Below, piece by piece: positions 38,700-47,993 of a stretch of 64,000 bases of DNA (positions within the stretch are counted from its first letter, which is position 1; the number at the start of each line of letters is the position of its first letter). Source of the DNA: Thomasclavelia spiroformis DSM 1552 (lineage in GTDB: Bacteria > Bacillota_I > Bacilli_A > Erysipelotrichales > Coprobacillaceae). The notes beneath the pieces are model-generated. The model did not search any database and had not been told where the DNA came from. It saw nothing but the letters and a program-made list of their open reading frames with translations. The stretch lies in assembly GCF_025149465.1 (NCBI RefSeq), contig NZ_CP102275.1, forward strand, positions 2,243,596-2,307,595. Direction: 5' to 3'. Made by a program: the position numbers and the translations under genes.

Positions 38700-41348
38700 T
38701 TATTTATCAAATTTATTTTTGTAATCCCAAGTAGTTCTTAAGATAGCTTCCATATCATGTACCATTGGCATTCTTGGGTTAGCTGGTGTACATTGATCTT
38801 CATATGCATTCATTGCCATTCTGTGAATTGCTGCATCCCATTCTTTTTTATCGATTCCTTGAGATTCGAAGTTAGATGCTAAACCAACTTTGTGGCATAA
38901 CTCTTCACAGGCATCAGCAAACATTTGAACACCTTCTGCTGGAGTTTTTGGTTTTAATCCGATTAATTGTGCTAATTCCATATATTTAACATCTGCTTTA
39001 TAGTTTTCAATTTTTGGCCAGATGTTTAATTTAGTAGGAATAGTTCCGTTATATTTAATAACGTGTGGTAATAAGATACCATTTGTACGTCCATGTGGTA
39101 CGTGGAATTCTCCTCCGATCTTATGTGCTAATGAATGGTTCATACCTAAGAACGCATTAGCAAATGCCATACCTGCAATACTTGCTGCATTATGCATTTT
39201 TTCTCTTGCAATTGGAGTTCCTTTTGTAACTGATTCTTCTAAATAATCAAATACTAATTTAACTGCCTGTTTAGCCCATCCATCAGTAAAATCAGATGCT
39301 AAAATAGATACATAAGCTTCAACTGCATGTGTTAACACATCGATACCTGTATCTGCCGCAATAGAAGCAGGCATTGTCATAGCAAGTTCTGGATCTACGA
39401 TAGCTACAGTTGGTGTTAATGCATAGTCAGTTAATGGATATTTTTTATTTGCTCTTTTATCAGTGATAACCGCAAATGGAGTAACTTCTGAACCTGTTCC
39501 TGAAGTTGTTGGGATACAGATTAATCTAGCTTTTTTACCTAATTCCGGGAATTTGAAAGCACGTTTTCTAATATCCATGAATTTTTGTTTAATATCATCA
39601 AAATTAACTTCTGGATGTTCATACATTAACCACATTACTTTAGCTGCATCCATTGAAGAACCTCCACCTAATGCAATAATTACATCTGGTTCAAAGTTTC
39701 TCATTAATTCAACACCTTTTTCTACAGTGTCAATACTTGGATCTGGTTCAACATCGAAGAATAATTCTAAATCAACTTTATTTCTTCTTCTTCTAATTAC
39801 ATCTTCAATTTTTTCAACATAACCAAGATTATACATTCCTCTATCTGTAACAATCATGGCTTTGTCCATTTCTTTCATATCTCTTAGATATTTAATTGAA
39901 TTTCTTTCAAAATAAATTTTTGGAGGAAGTTTAACCCATTGCATATTGTTATTACGTCTCCCTATTCTCTTAATATTGATTAAGTTTATAGCACTTACGT
40001 TATTAGATACAGAGTTATGTCCGTAAGAACCACAACCTAATGTTAATGATGGAATAAATGCGTTGTAAACTGAACCGATACCACCGAATGTAGATGGAGC
40101 ATTTTCGATGATACGAATAGCTTTACATGCATGTCCGAATCTCTTAGATAATTCATGATCTTCAGTATGGATAGCAGCTGAGTGCCCTAAACCGTTGAAT
40201 TCAACCATTTGAGTAGATTTTAAGATACCATCTTCTGTACTGCTAGCTTTTAAAATCGCTAATACTGGAGATAATTTTTCTCTTGTTAATGGTTCATTTG
40301 GTCCTACTTCAGCACATTCAGCACAAATAATTTGTGTATCTTCAGGTACTTTAATTCCTGCTTGTTCAGCAATCCATGTTGCAGGTTTACCAACTACATT
40401 TGGATTTAATTTAGCAGCATTTACATTATCAGAATATGCAGCAGCACCAAACATAAATTGTTCTAATTTAGCTTTTTCATCTTTATTTACAAAGTAAACT
40501 TTAAATCTCTTAATTTCTTTCATGAAATCATCATAAATTTCATGATCAACAATTGCAGCTTGTTCAGAAGCACAAATCATACCGTTATCGAATGATTTAG
40601 ATAATACAATATCATTTACCGCTCTTGGTAATACACATGTTTTTTCTACATACGCAGGAACGTTACCAGCACCAACACCTAATGCAGGTTTTCCACAAGA
40701 ATATGCTGCACTTACCATTGCGTTACCACCTGTTGCTAAAATTGTTGCAACACCTGGATGTTTCATTAATGCAGTAGTTGCATACATAGATTTCATATCT
40801 AACCATTGGATACAATCTTCTGGTGCACCTGCTGCAACTGCAGCATCTCTAATAACTACAGCAGCCATTACAGAACATGCATGTGCACTTGGGTGGAATG
40901 AGAAAATAATTGGATTTCTTGTTTTTAAACAAATTAATGATTTAAAAATTACTGTTGAAGTTGGATTAGTTGTTGGAACAATACCACAAACAACACCTAC
41001 TGGTTCAGCAATTTCAGTAATCCCTAAAAGAGGATCTTCATTAATAATACCTACAGTTTTTAAATGACGTAAATTACTTGTTACATATTCACAAGCAAAT
41101 AAGTTTTTAACTGCTTTATCTTCAAATACACCACGACCTGTTTCATTAATAGCCGCTTCTGCTAAAGTACCATGAGCATCTAATCCAGCTACAGAACATT
41201 TAGCTACGATGTAATCTACTTGTTCTTGAGTAAATTCTTCAAATTTTGATAAAGCTACTTGAGCTTTTGAAACTAGTTGATCAACATAAGCATCAATTTC
41301 TTCGTTAGTTGGTTCAACCACTTTGTTAACAGCTTTTTTTTCTGCCAT
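38700..41348 (-). CDS. adhE: Bifunctional acetaldehyde-CoA/alcohol dehydrogenase
   Basis: 882 residues. Residues 1-450 are a CoA-acylating aldehyde dehydrogenase (catalytic Cys in DNGMICASEQAAIVD), and residues 460-882 are an iron-dependent alcohol dehydrogenase (GGGSSMDAAKVMW, AITGTGSEV-type PTTSGTGSEVTPFAVI, and iron-ligand His residues in GMNHSLAHKIGGEFHVPHGRTN). It reduces acetyl-CoA to ethanol with two NADH and forms spirosomes in other bacteria. A Rex-type operator and a cre-like site lie upstream, which fits redox and carbon control. Single gene with its own terminator. Confidence 0.97.
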   Translation of the reverse strand: MAEKKAVNKVVEPTNEEIDAYVDQLVSKAQVALSKFEEFTQEQVDYIVAKCSVAGLDAHGTLAEAAINETGRGVFEDKAVKNLFACEYVTSNLRHLKTVGIINEDPLLGITEIAEPVGVVCGIVPTTNPTSTVIFKSLICLKTRNPIIFSFHPSAHACSVMAAVVIRDAAVAAGAPEDCIQWLDMKSMYATTALMKHPGVATILATGGNAMVSAAYSCGKPALGVGAGNVPAYVEKTCVLPRAVNDIVLSKSFDNGMICASEQAAIVDHEIYDDFMKEIKRFKVYFVNKDEKAKLEQFMFGAAAYSDNVNAAKLNPNVVGKPATWIAEQAGIKVPEDTQIICAECAEVGPNEPLTREKLSPVLAILKASSTEDGILKSTQMVEFNGLGHSAAIHTEDHELSKRFGHACKAIRIIENAPSTFGGIGSVYNAFIPSLTLGCGSYGHNSVSNNVSAINLINIKRIGRRNNNMQWVKLPPKIYFERNSIKYLRDMKEMDKAMIVTDRGMYNLGYVEKIEDVIRRRRNKVDLELFFDVEPDPSIDTVEKGVELMRNFEPDVIIALGGGSSMDAAKVMWLMYEHPEVNFDDIKQKFMDIRKRAFKFPELGKKARLICIPTTSGTGSEVTPFAVITDKRANKKYPLTDYALTPTVAIVDPELAMTMPASIAADTGIDVLTHAVEAYVSILASDFTDGWAKQAVKLVFDYLEESVTKGTPIAREKMHNAASIAGMAFANAFLGMNHSLAHKIGGEFHVPHGRTNGILLPHVIKYNGTIPTKLNIWPKIENYKADVKYMELAQLIGLKPKTPAEGVQMFADACEELCHKVGLASNFESQGIDKKEWDAAIHRMAMNAYEDQCTPANPRMPMVHDMEAILRTTWDYKNKFDK

Positions 41349-41397
41349 TATTTTTTCCTCCGATTCATTATGAAATATTTAATTTGTTTCCATTGAT

Positions 41398-41426
41398 AGT
41401 GTACCCCAATTTTACAAAAAAGACAA
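41398..41426 (-). promoter_or_regulatory. Promoter of adhE
   Basis: On the minus strand TTGTCT (41426-41421) and TACACT (41403-41398) are 17 bases apart, about 50 bases before the ATG. Confidence 0.6.
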
Positions 41427-41432
41427 GTAATA

Positions 41433-41450
41433 TTGTGCATTTTTTCACAA
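41433..41450. promoter_or_regulatory. Rex operator upstream of adhE
   Basis: TTGTGCATTTTTTCACAA matches the Rex consensus TTGTGAANNNNTTCACAA at all but one fixed position. It touches the -35 region of the adhE promoter. Rex lets go of DNA when NADH rises, so ethanol formation would be induced under reducing conditions. Confidence 0.8.
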
Positions 41451-41470
41451 TGAAAACACTATATTTTTAA

Positions 41471-41484
41471 TGAAAACGCTATCA
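41471..41484. promoter_or_regulatory. cre-like site upstream of adhE
   Basis: TGAAAACGCTATCA fits the CcpA site consensus TGNAANCGNNNNCA. It lies upstream of the Rex box and promoter, a position more usual for activation than for roadblock repression. Confidence 0.5.
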
Positions 41485-41527
41485 GTGTTTTTTGGTGTTA
41501 ATTAAAAAATCCAAAGCCAAAATAGCT

Positions 41528-42217
41528 TTAGATATCTCGGTTTGTTATTATCACCTTAACCCCTTCATCAGCTAAAAAATCCTTAATTTCAAAATCATTA
41601 ACAGTCCAAGTATTAACGTCTATTCCTCTTTTAAGATAATCGTTTATTTCTTTTTCATTTAAAAAAACATATTTTGGATGAGCAGCATTAAATTTATATT
41701 TAAAAACCAGTTCTTTATTTTTTATATAATCATCTTCAAATAAATATCCTAAATATATATTTTTATCAATTTCTCTTAATGTTAATAAACTTTCTAAACA
41801 AAAAGAAGAAAATATTACACGATTCAACATCCCTTTTGATTTAACTAAATTATATGTCATCTTTTCAATATTAGAATAACGGATTTTATTTGTTTTAATT
41901 TCAAGATTCAAAATTGTTTCTCTATTTTTACAATAGTCTAACAACTCTTCTAATAATGGTATTTTCTCTTTATACTCTTTAAAGTGATAATTAAAATTGT
42001 ATTTACACAACTCATCATATGTTAAATCCTTAACATACCCCTTACCATTAGATGTTCTATTTATTTTCTCATCATGTATCAATACCAAACGATTATCTTT
42101 AGTTAGATGTACATCTGTCTCTATTCCATCAAAATTACCTTCAATAGCTTCGACAAATGCTATCATTGTGTTTTCAGGATACTTTTCACTATACCCTCTA
42201 TGCGCCAATTTAATCAT
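41528..42217 (-). CDS. Glycerophosphodiester phosphodiesterase
   Basis: 229 residues of the GDPD family: IKLAHRGYSEKYPENTMIAF with the catalytic His and Glu, DGIETDVHLTKDNRLVLIHDE with the metal-binding Glu/Asp and second His, and the closing VNTWTVND. It hydrolyses glycerophosphodiesters to glycerol 3-phosphate and an alcohol; with no signal peptide it acts in the cytoplasm. It overlaps the exchanger gene by 4 bases, so they were one operon. Confidence 0.92.
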   Translation of the reverse strand: MIKLAHRGYSEKYPENTMIAFVEAIEGNFDGIETDVHLTKDNRLVLIHDEKINRTSNGKGYVKDLTYDELCKYNFNYHFKEYKEKIPLLEELLDYCKNRETILNLEIKTNKIRYSNIEKMTYNLVKSKGMLNRVIFSSFCLESLLTLREIDKNIYLGYLFEDDYIKNKELVFKYKFNAAHPKYVFLNEKEINDYLKRGIDVNTWTVNDFEIKDFLADEGVKVIITNRDI

Positions 42218-43172
42218 AAACTTCTCCTATAATATAATAAACTCACAAAATAAATCACATAACTAATCAACATAATAACTGCACCAACTCTTTTTAAATA
42301 AAAATCTTTACCTATAAATATATACAACAAAAATAACGCACCTATTGCAACCATACCATCAATAATAAAACTATTTTTAAAAACAAGTGCTTCTGGACAA
42401 ACTAATGCCGTAGTTCCCAAAACAAATAAAATATTAAATATATTACTTCCAACAATGTTGCCAACAGCCAAATCACATTTACCTTTCAAAGAAGCTGTTA
42501 CTGAAGTAACTAATTCAGGTAATGATGTCCCGAATGCAATAACAGTAAGTCCAATTAACCTTTGACTAACATTCATCTCTGTAGCAATATATACAGCAGC
42601 ATCAATCGTTAAATTACTACCAAAAATAATGGCTGTTATCCCTAAAATAATTACTAAAATCAAGCGAAACAAAGTATCTTGCACTCTAACTTTTTCAATT
42701 TCACTGACAGCTACATTTTCTCCTCTTTTAGCCAACTGATACAAATAACACAAAAACACAAAAAATAAAACCCATAAGATAATACCATCTAAAAAATCAA
42801 GCTTCTCACCTAATTTACCTAAAATTATTAAAAGCAAAGTAATCAACATAACAAACGGAATTTCATACCGATATGTATTACAATTCACTTTTAAACATTT
42901 TACACATCCAGAAATCCCAAGTATTACTAATACATTTATAACATTACTACCAATTATATTTCCAATCGCTAAATCGGCATCTCCATTCATTCCTGAAATA
43001 ATTGATATTGCTGCTTCAGGTGCACTAGTACCAAAAGCCACAACAGTAAGCCCAATTACAATTGGTGGTATATTCATTTTTGATGATAATTTAGATGCCC
43101 CTCAACAAATACATCAGCCCCTTTAATTAATAAAACAAACCCTACAATCAAACAAATAACTTGTATCAACAT
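42214..43172 (-). pseudogene. Na+/Ca2+ exchanger (CaCA/YrbG type), frameshifted near its 5' end
   Basis: The two alpha repeats of the family are intact: VIGLTVVAFGTSAPEAAISI with GNIIGSNVINVLVILG, and LIGLTVIAFGTSLPELVTSV with GNIVGSNIFNILFVLG. The family-typical first helix MLIQVICLIVGFVLLIKGAD and the following VFVEG are encoded just upstream in another frame, starting at 43172. A run of four C at 43098-43101 (five would restore VEGASKLSSKMN) breaks the frame. Hence a 1-base deletion or a sequence error. The IS110 element begins shortly upstream, and the ribosome site of the first part is weak. An intact protein from an internal start at 43077 would lack helix 1. Confidence 0.8.
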
Positions 43173-43189
43173 ATCTTTATTATATTTTT

Positions 43190-43487
43190 TCCTGGTATAT
43201 TGAAGTTACTCATACAAAGAGTAATAAATCTAATATACCAATTCTCCTTTCTACCTGAATTATTTGGTATCACTTCAGGTTGTGTTAAAATGTGTAATTG
43301 TGAATGTGGATTTGTATTTTTTTCCTTATTGCTTTGACTTTTCAGAAAGGATCTTACCACTTCTTTGTATCGCATTTATTATTAGTTGTATGAGTCTTTT
43401 GAATTCTGAACACACCAGGTTTTTGATACCTTTGAAGTGGATCTGATTTCACAATCACAAATCATCTTAAGAAAGGAATTGATAATT
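43190..43487 (+). ncRNA. Candidate bridge RNA region of the IS110 element
   Basis: The non-coding left end has a bipartite stem: TGGTATATT / AATATACCA (43193-43240) closing an asymmetric internal loop and an inner stem GTTACTC / GAGTAAT. A second hairpin ACCTGAA / TTCAGGT (43253-43280) and a long-range match CCACTTC (about 43351) / GAAGTGG (about 43434) follow. In characterised IS110-group elements the 5' non-coding end encodes a bridge RNA whose internal loops specify target and donor DNA. Position and folding fit; loop-to-DNA matches are not established here. Confidence 0.45.
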
Positions 43488-44648
43488 ATGAAACTTGTTG
43501 GAATTGACATTGCCAAATATAAACATGCCGCTTTTATCATGGATGCTTCTACTGGCGAATCTTTATGTGATCCTTTTTTATTCAAAAACAATAAAGATGG
43601 ATTTCAAAAATTTTATGACGAACTTAATAAATACACACAAGATGAACTTTTAATCGGTATGGAAGATACCGGACACTATAACTTTGCCATTGAAAGCTGC
43701 TTATTGGCTAAAGGTTATAAAGTTGCTTTAATCAATCCTATTACCACTAAGAACCTTAGAAAAGCTTCTTTAAAAACTGTTAAAAGCGATAAAGAAGATG
43801 CTATTTTAATTACCAAAGCTCTCCTAGATAAAGATTACTATCGCATCATCTCTATTCAAGATGAGAAATTAAAGGAGGCCAAAGAATTAACGCGCTATCG
43901 TACACAATTGACAATTGAAATGAATCGTAAGAAGAATATTCTTCAAAGACATATTGATATTGTTTTTCCTGAATTTAATACATTATTTAATAATGAATAC
44001 ACCATTACATATTTAAATATTTTAAGAAAATATGGTGATGCCTATACCATTGCACATACAGATATTCGTTCTTTAAGAAAATGTTTTAAATACTGTAATA
44101 TCTTCTCAGCAGAAGACTTAAAAGAATTAGCTTCTAATTCTGTGGGTATTCATGATGTTTCTATTTCTTTTATCATTCAATCGGTTATTTCCAGTATTGA
44201 TTTAATAAACTCTCAAATTGAAGAATTAGATAAAAAAATAGAAGAACTCGCCATCACACAAGATTCTTCTATCACATCAATACCAGGAATATCAATTATT
44301 ACTGGTACTTCTATTTTAGCTGAACTTGGTGATATAAGTAAATACTCAAATGCAGGAAAATTAATTAAATTTGCAGGTGTGAATCCATATATCAGTGAAT
44401 CTGGCGAATTTTCAGCTGATAAAACAGCCATAACCAAGAAAGGTTCTAAATATCTAAGGGCAACACTTTATCGAGTCATCATACCTGTAATACGCCACAA
44501 CCCTGCATTTAATAACTACTATCATTTAAAACGAAGTCAAGGTAAAGGACATCTTTGCGCTTTAGGTCATTGTGTAAGAAAACTTTTAAGAATCATTTAT
44601 CATCTTGAAATAAATCATATTACTTTTGATATAAATTCTCTTAAATAA
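43488..44648 (+). CDS. IS110-family transposase (DEDD recombinase)
   Basis: 386 residues and apparently intact. The N-terminal RuvC-like DEDD domain has MKLVGIDIAKYKHAAF (Asp), LIGMEDTGHY (Glu) and VKSDKEDAILITKAL (Asp pair). A coiled-coil stretch follows, then the C-terminal Tnp_IS116/IS110 domain with SITSIPGISIITGTSILAELGDI, KFAGVNP and a Ser-containing ESGEFSADKTAITKKGSKYLR. The ATG at 43488 has AAGAAAGGAATTG upstream; the in-frame extension to 43437 lies in the folded leader. It catalyses RNA-guided recombination in family members studied. Confidence 0.93.
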   Translation: MKLVGIDIAKYKHAAFIMDASTGESLCDPFLFKNNKDGFQKFYDELNKYTQDELLIGMEDTGHYNFAIESCLLAKGYKVALINPITTKNLRKASLKTVKSDKEDAILITKALLDKDYYRIISIQDEKLKEAKELTRYRTQLTIEMNRKKNILQRHIDIVFPEFNTLFNNEYTITYLNILRKYGDAYTIAHTDIRSLRKCFKYCNIFSAEDLKELASNSVGIHDVSISFIIQSVISSIDLINSQIEELDKKIEELAITQDSSITSIPGISIITGTSILAELGDISKYSNAGKLIKFAGVNPYISESGEFSADKTAITKKGSKYLRATLYRVIIPVIRHNPAFNNYYHLKRSQGKGHLCALGHCVRKLLRIIYHLEINHITFDINSLK

Positions 44649-44896
44649 TCAAAATATTTATCGAACTAAATTCTATTAAAATAAGCTATTTTTACGATAG
44701 TTCTTTTTAACATTTTTTCATTCACAATTTCAAAGATCAAATACTATATTTTCAAGTAATTTATTTTCATACTATTTCATAATCTACTACTTGACTTTAA
44801 TATAGTTGTCTTTCTTTGAATTTTATCAAAGCATATAATTAAAATAAGAATTTTTTATTACACCACCAATTATCAAAAAAATTTACAATGTATAAA
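44649..44896. other. AT-rich non-coding region, including the right end of the IS110 element
   Basis: No gene or clear repeat. The right end of the element lies somewhere in its first part. Confidence 0.4.
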
Positions 44897-44913
44897 AGCA
44901 GCAAAAAGCTGCT
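44894..44913 (-). terminator. Terminator of the HAD gene
   Basis: On the minus strand AGCAGC / GCTGCT with a T5 loop and a T-rich tail, overlapping the HAD stop codon. Confidence 0.65.
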
Positions 44914-45703
44914 ATAATAAATCAAATTTTTTTAACGCTTTTACAATACCATCATTTTCAATTCGATCAGTTTCATAATCAGCAGCTGCTTTTGCTTCAA
45001 TAACAGCATTTCCCATAGCTACTCCTAAACCTACCATTTCTAACATTTCAATATCATTTCTACCATCTCCAAAAGCAATAGTATTACTAATATCTTTATT
45101 CAATCTTTTTACAAGCTCACAAATTCCTACCGCTTTCGAAACACCTCGCAAAGTTAAATCGAAAGAACAATCATTTTGATGTCTTTGAATATCAAAATAA
45201 GGGTCCAATGCATCTACCATAACAGGAATATCAACAGCATCATTAACAACTATCATTCCTATATAGGTTTCTATTTCATCAGGATTAAATTGGTCAATAA
45301 TTGTTTCTAACTTCATTCCCCATTTTTTACAAAATTCAAGATGTTTTTTATCATTACTATCACGAACATAAATATTATCATTACCTTCAAAGTAATAATT
45401 AAAGCCATACTTATCACAGAGTTTCATTGTCGCTATAATCGCCTCACTTGGTACAATTGCTTTATATATAGGTTGATTCAAATATTCAACGTAACCACCA
45501 TTACAAGTTACATACCCACTAAAAGGATAGTTCATTACTTCATCAACAATAAAACATTTACAACGTCCAGTTGCCAAAAAAACATCATGCCCATTTTCTT
45601 TTAATTTATCTAGTGCTTCCTTTACATTATCACTAATCGAATAAATACCTAGATTACAATCAATTAATGTTCCATCAATATCAAAAAACAATAGTTTACT
45701 CAT
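44912..45703 (-). CDS. Cof-type HAD-IIB phosphatase
   Basis: 263 residues: motif I LLFFDIDGTLIDC, motif II VFLATGRCK, cap domain with YFEGNDNIYVRD, and motif IV TIAFGDGRNDIEMLEMVGLGVAMGNA. Acts on a small phosphorylated metabolite in the cytoplasm; the substrate cannot be told. The ATG at 45703 follows AGGAGGTATGTT, so the upstream in-frame start at 45730 is rejected. It closely resembles the phosphatase at 57.1 kb in layout. Confidence 0.9.
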   Translation of the reverse strand: MSKLLFFDIDGTLIDCNLGIYSISDNVKEALDKLKENGHDVFLATGRCKCFIVDEVMNYPFSGYVTCNGGYVEYLNQPIYKAIVPSEAIIATMKLCDKYGFNYYFEGNDNIYVRDSNDKKHLEFCKKWGMKLETIIDQFNPDEIETYIGMIVVNDAVDIPVMVDALDPYFDIQRHQNDCSFDLTLRGVSKAVGICELVKRLNKDISNTIAFGDGRNDIEMLEMVGLGVAMGNAVIEAKAAADYETDRIENDGIVKALKKFDLL

Positions 45704-45754
45704 AACATACCTCCTAATGCATACATCCATAATTGTAACATATCTTGCTATAAT

Positions 45755-46228
45755 TTACTGATATATATCAATTATTTCACCACACGCTATCATCTTACCA
45801 GCATTTCCAGAAGGTTGACTAGTCAAATCATCTTTTTTTTCATGAATAATTATTGTTCTTCCTATAATATCATTAACAGTAAATTTGTTTATATATACCG
45901 CCATCCACGCCATTCCATCTTTTGAAAATAACGGTGGTAAATCTCCATTATGATACGGATGTAAACATTCATTCATATTAAAATGTCCCCCTGCATCACT
46001 AAAAGGATTATCTTTAGTTCCCATACATTTCTTACCTTCATGAATGTGTAAACCATGTATTCCTTGATTACAATCTGTGTTCGATAATCCGTTAGCTTCT
46101 ATAACCAACACACATCCAGTTTCATATCCATAAACCAATAACAAACCATTTATTCCTGATCCTTTAATAACTGCATAAGCATCAGGATTCCCTTTACATA
46201 ACATATCAATTATTTTATACGTTTCCAT
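45755..46228 (-). CDS. sodC: Cu-Zn superoxide dismutase family protein, without signal peptide
   Basis: 157 residues with the SodC core: IHGLHIHEGKKC (two Cu His), DAGGHFNMNECLHPYHNGDLPPL (bridging His, Zn His and Asp) and TIIIHEKKDDLTSQPSGNAGKMIACG (last Cu His and the Cys pair). All metal ligands appear present. The Arg that guides superoxide in canonical enzymes (GNAGPRLACG) is replaced by Met in GNAGKMIACG. There is no export signal, unusual for this family, which is mostly exported. The ATG at 46228 has GGAGGAAG just before it. It may act as a cytosolic dismutase or have another metal role. Confidence 0.85.
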   Translation of the reverse strand: METYKIIDMLCKGNPDAYAVIKGSGINGLLLVYGYETGCVLVIEANGLSNTDCNQGIHGLHIHEGKKCMGTKDNPFSDAGGHFNMNECLHPYHNGDLPPLFSKDGMAWMAVYINKFTVNDIIGRTIIIHEKKDDLTSQPSGNAGKMIACGEIIDIYQ

Positions 46229-46279
46229 ATCTTCCTCCACTTAATATATATGAAGGACCTCAGTTAACTATACATATAA

Positions 46280-46310
46280 AAATACTCCATTATTAAATAA
46301 TGGAGTATTT
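46280..46310 (-). terminator. Terminator of the NlpC/P60 gene
   Basis: AAATACTCCATTATT / AATAATGGAGTATTT form a near-perfect hairpin with A and T tracts, 23 bases after the minus-strand stop. Confidence 0.8.
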
Positions 46311-46332
46311 TATAAATCAATATTTTAAATCC

Positions 46333-47748
46333 TTATAGATATCTTCTTGCGCAAACATAGTTTTTATGAAGCGCAGATATTTTAACTACATCTCCTGTTT
46401 GAGGTGAATGAATCATCTTACCATCACCAACATAAATACCTACATGAGTAATTCTACCTGTTCCTGAGCCAAAAAACACTAAATCTCCAGGTTGTAAATT
46501 ACTTCTATCAACCGCTACTCCGCCTTGAGATTGAGCCTGAGCAGTTCTTGATAGAGAAATCCCATGTTGACGATATACCCAAGATGTAAATCCAGAGCAA
46601 TCAAATGAATTTGGACCAGTTGCTCCCCATTTATATGGTGAACCTAGTTTAGTATATGCAGTTTCCAAAATTTTTGTTCCTGGCGTATATACTTTTACAC
46701 TCAATGATGCTACAGATTTATTACCAGCCGCATCCAAAACACTAAACTCTACGGATTTATTACCAGTAGTATTAGTATCAATGTTTCCTACCGAAACGTC
46801 AGCCGTAACATCTCCGTCCTTATTATCAATTGCAGAAACCAGATACATTCGAGGATCGAAAGCATCTCCTTTTGCTACTTCAACTTCATTACTACTTAGA
46901 TTTATTTTAGGACCACTTATATCCTTTACATTGAAATTCAATGTAGAAACAACTTCATTTTTAGCATCGTCTTTTGTACTGACTTTAATAGTTTGTGTTT
47001 CTCCTTCTTTTCTTGTGTCAACACTACCAATTATAGTATTAGTAACAGATCCCATATCATCACTAGCAACTAAATAATTTTCTAATTTAAATTCACTAGC
47101 ATAATCAATAATGATATTTTCTCCTTCTAATAACGTAACACTTGGCGGTGTTAAATCCGATACAGCAAATTCAAACGTCTTTTCAGTAACATTACCAGAA
47201 GAATCAGTTACCGATAAAGTTATATCTTGGATACCAGGTTTTGATGCATCTAGTGCTTTATCAGTTTCAATAAAAGGTGAAACATCTCCATCTACATTAT
47301 CAATGGCACTAACATAGTTAGAAACGTCATTACTTCCATTAATAGGAACTTGTACTACATATCCTTTATCTACACCTACAACTTTAAATTCAGGTGCTTT
47401 ATCATCAACTACTTCAACTAAAATTTCCTTAGTAGCAATATTTGATGAACTATCACTTGCACTAACAAGTACCTCATAAGTTCCTAACTGTTTAGTATTT
47501 ACATTCTCTGCTTTAATATCAACTATCAAATCATCTCTTTCATCCTGATTATCTGTAATATTAATAGCATTTAAATCAAATTTTTCTCCATATGAAACCT
47601 CAACTCGATTAGAAACAATTTCCGGTGCTTCTTTATCTACTGCGGCATATCCTACTAACATAAATACTGCAACCCCAACAATAGGGATAAACATTGCTTT
47701 ACGTTTGATAATATTTTCATTAATAAAATTATCCGTTTTTATCTTCAT
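46333..47748 (-). CDS. Ig-like-repeat wall hydrolase with C-terminal NlpC/P60 peptidase
   Basis: 471 residues: an N-terminal signal anchor (IPIVGVAVFMLVGYAAV), four Ig-like DUF5011-type repeats of about 75 residues, and an NlpC/P60 domain of about 110 residues. The repeats share DxxAPEF/PxVTL starts and VxxxDxxGNxxxxxxxFxV ends. The peptidase has the catalytic Cys in NSFDCSGFTSWVY, His in RITHVGIYVG and a polar third residue in KMIHSPQTG. It would cleave peptide stems of peptidoglycan, between D-Glu and the next residue in related enzymes. The repeats act as spacer or wall-binding modules. Similar Ig modules occur in the protein at 29.3 kb. Confidence 0.88.
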   Translation of the reverse strand: MKIKTDNFINENIIKRKAMFIPIVGVAVFMLVGYAAVDKEAPEIVSNRVEVSYGEKFDLNAINITDNQDERDDLIVDIKAENVNTKQLGTYEVLVSASDSSSNIATKEILVEVVDDKAPEFKVVGVDKGYVVQVPINGSNDVSNYVSAIDNVDGDVSPFIETDKALDASKPGIQDITLSVTDSSGNVTEKTFEFAVSDLTPPSVTLLEGENIIIDYASEFKLENYLVASDDMGSVTNTIIGSVDTRKEGETQTIKVSTKDDAKNEVVSTLNFNVKDISGPKINLSSNEVEVAKGDAFDPRMYLVSAIDNKDGDVTADVSVGNIDTNTTGNKSVEFSVLDAAGNKSVASLSVKVYTPGTKILETAYTKLGSPYKWGATGPNSFDCSGFTSWVYRQHGISLSRTAQAQSQGGVAVDRSNLQPGDLVFFGSGTGRITHVGIYVGDGKMIHSPQTGDVVKISALHKNYVCARRYL

Positions 47749-47780
47749 TAACTCACTTCCTATCTAAAACGTACTATTAG

Positions 47781-47809
47781 ATTATAACACTTTTTTTAGA
47801 TAAATGCAA
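47781..47809 (-). promoter_or_regulatory. Promoter of the NlpC/P60 gene
   Basis: On the minus strand TTGCAT (47809-47804) and TATAAT (47786-47781) are 17 bases apart. Confidence 0.7.
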
Positions 47810-47958
47810 ATTCGCTTGATTTAAGCAATAAAATTTAAATTATCAAAAAAATAATTTAATATATAAAACATTAAAAATCTATTTTCTACGTTTTTTACCC
47901 TATAAACACATTTTTACCAATTTATATTTAAATAACCCTATAATATAAAAATACTCAG

Positions 47959-47983
47959 AAAAAGAAGTAGCCTAAACTACTTC
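47959..47983 (-). terminator. Terminator of the GH84 gene
   Basis: On the minus strand GAAGTAG / CTACTTC with a short loop followed by TTTTT, 11 bases after the stop codon. Confidence 0.75.
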
Positions 47984-47993
47984 CTTAAATACA

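Larger units (their letters stand above)
43180..44700 (+). mobile_element. IS110-family insertion sequence (boundaries approximate)
   Basis: A single IS110-type transposase gene with a 300-base folded non-coding 5' region and a short AT-rich 3' region. IS110 elements have no terminal inverted repeats, so the ends cannot be read from one copy. They are placed only roughly, upstream of the first hairpin (43193) and soon after the stop at 44648. Confidence 0.65.
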
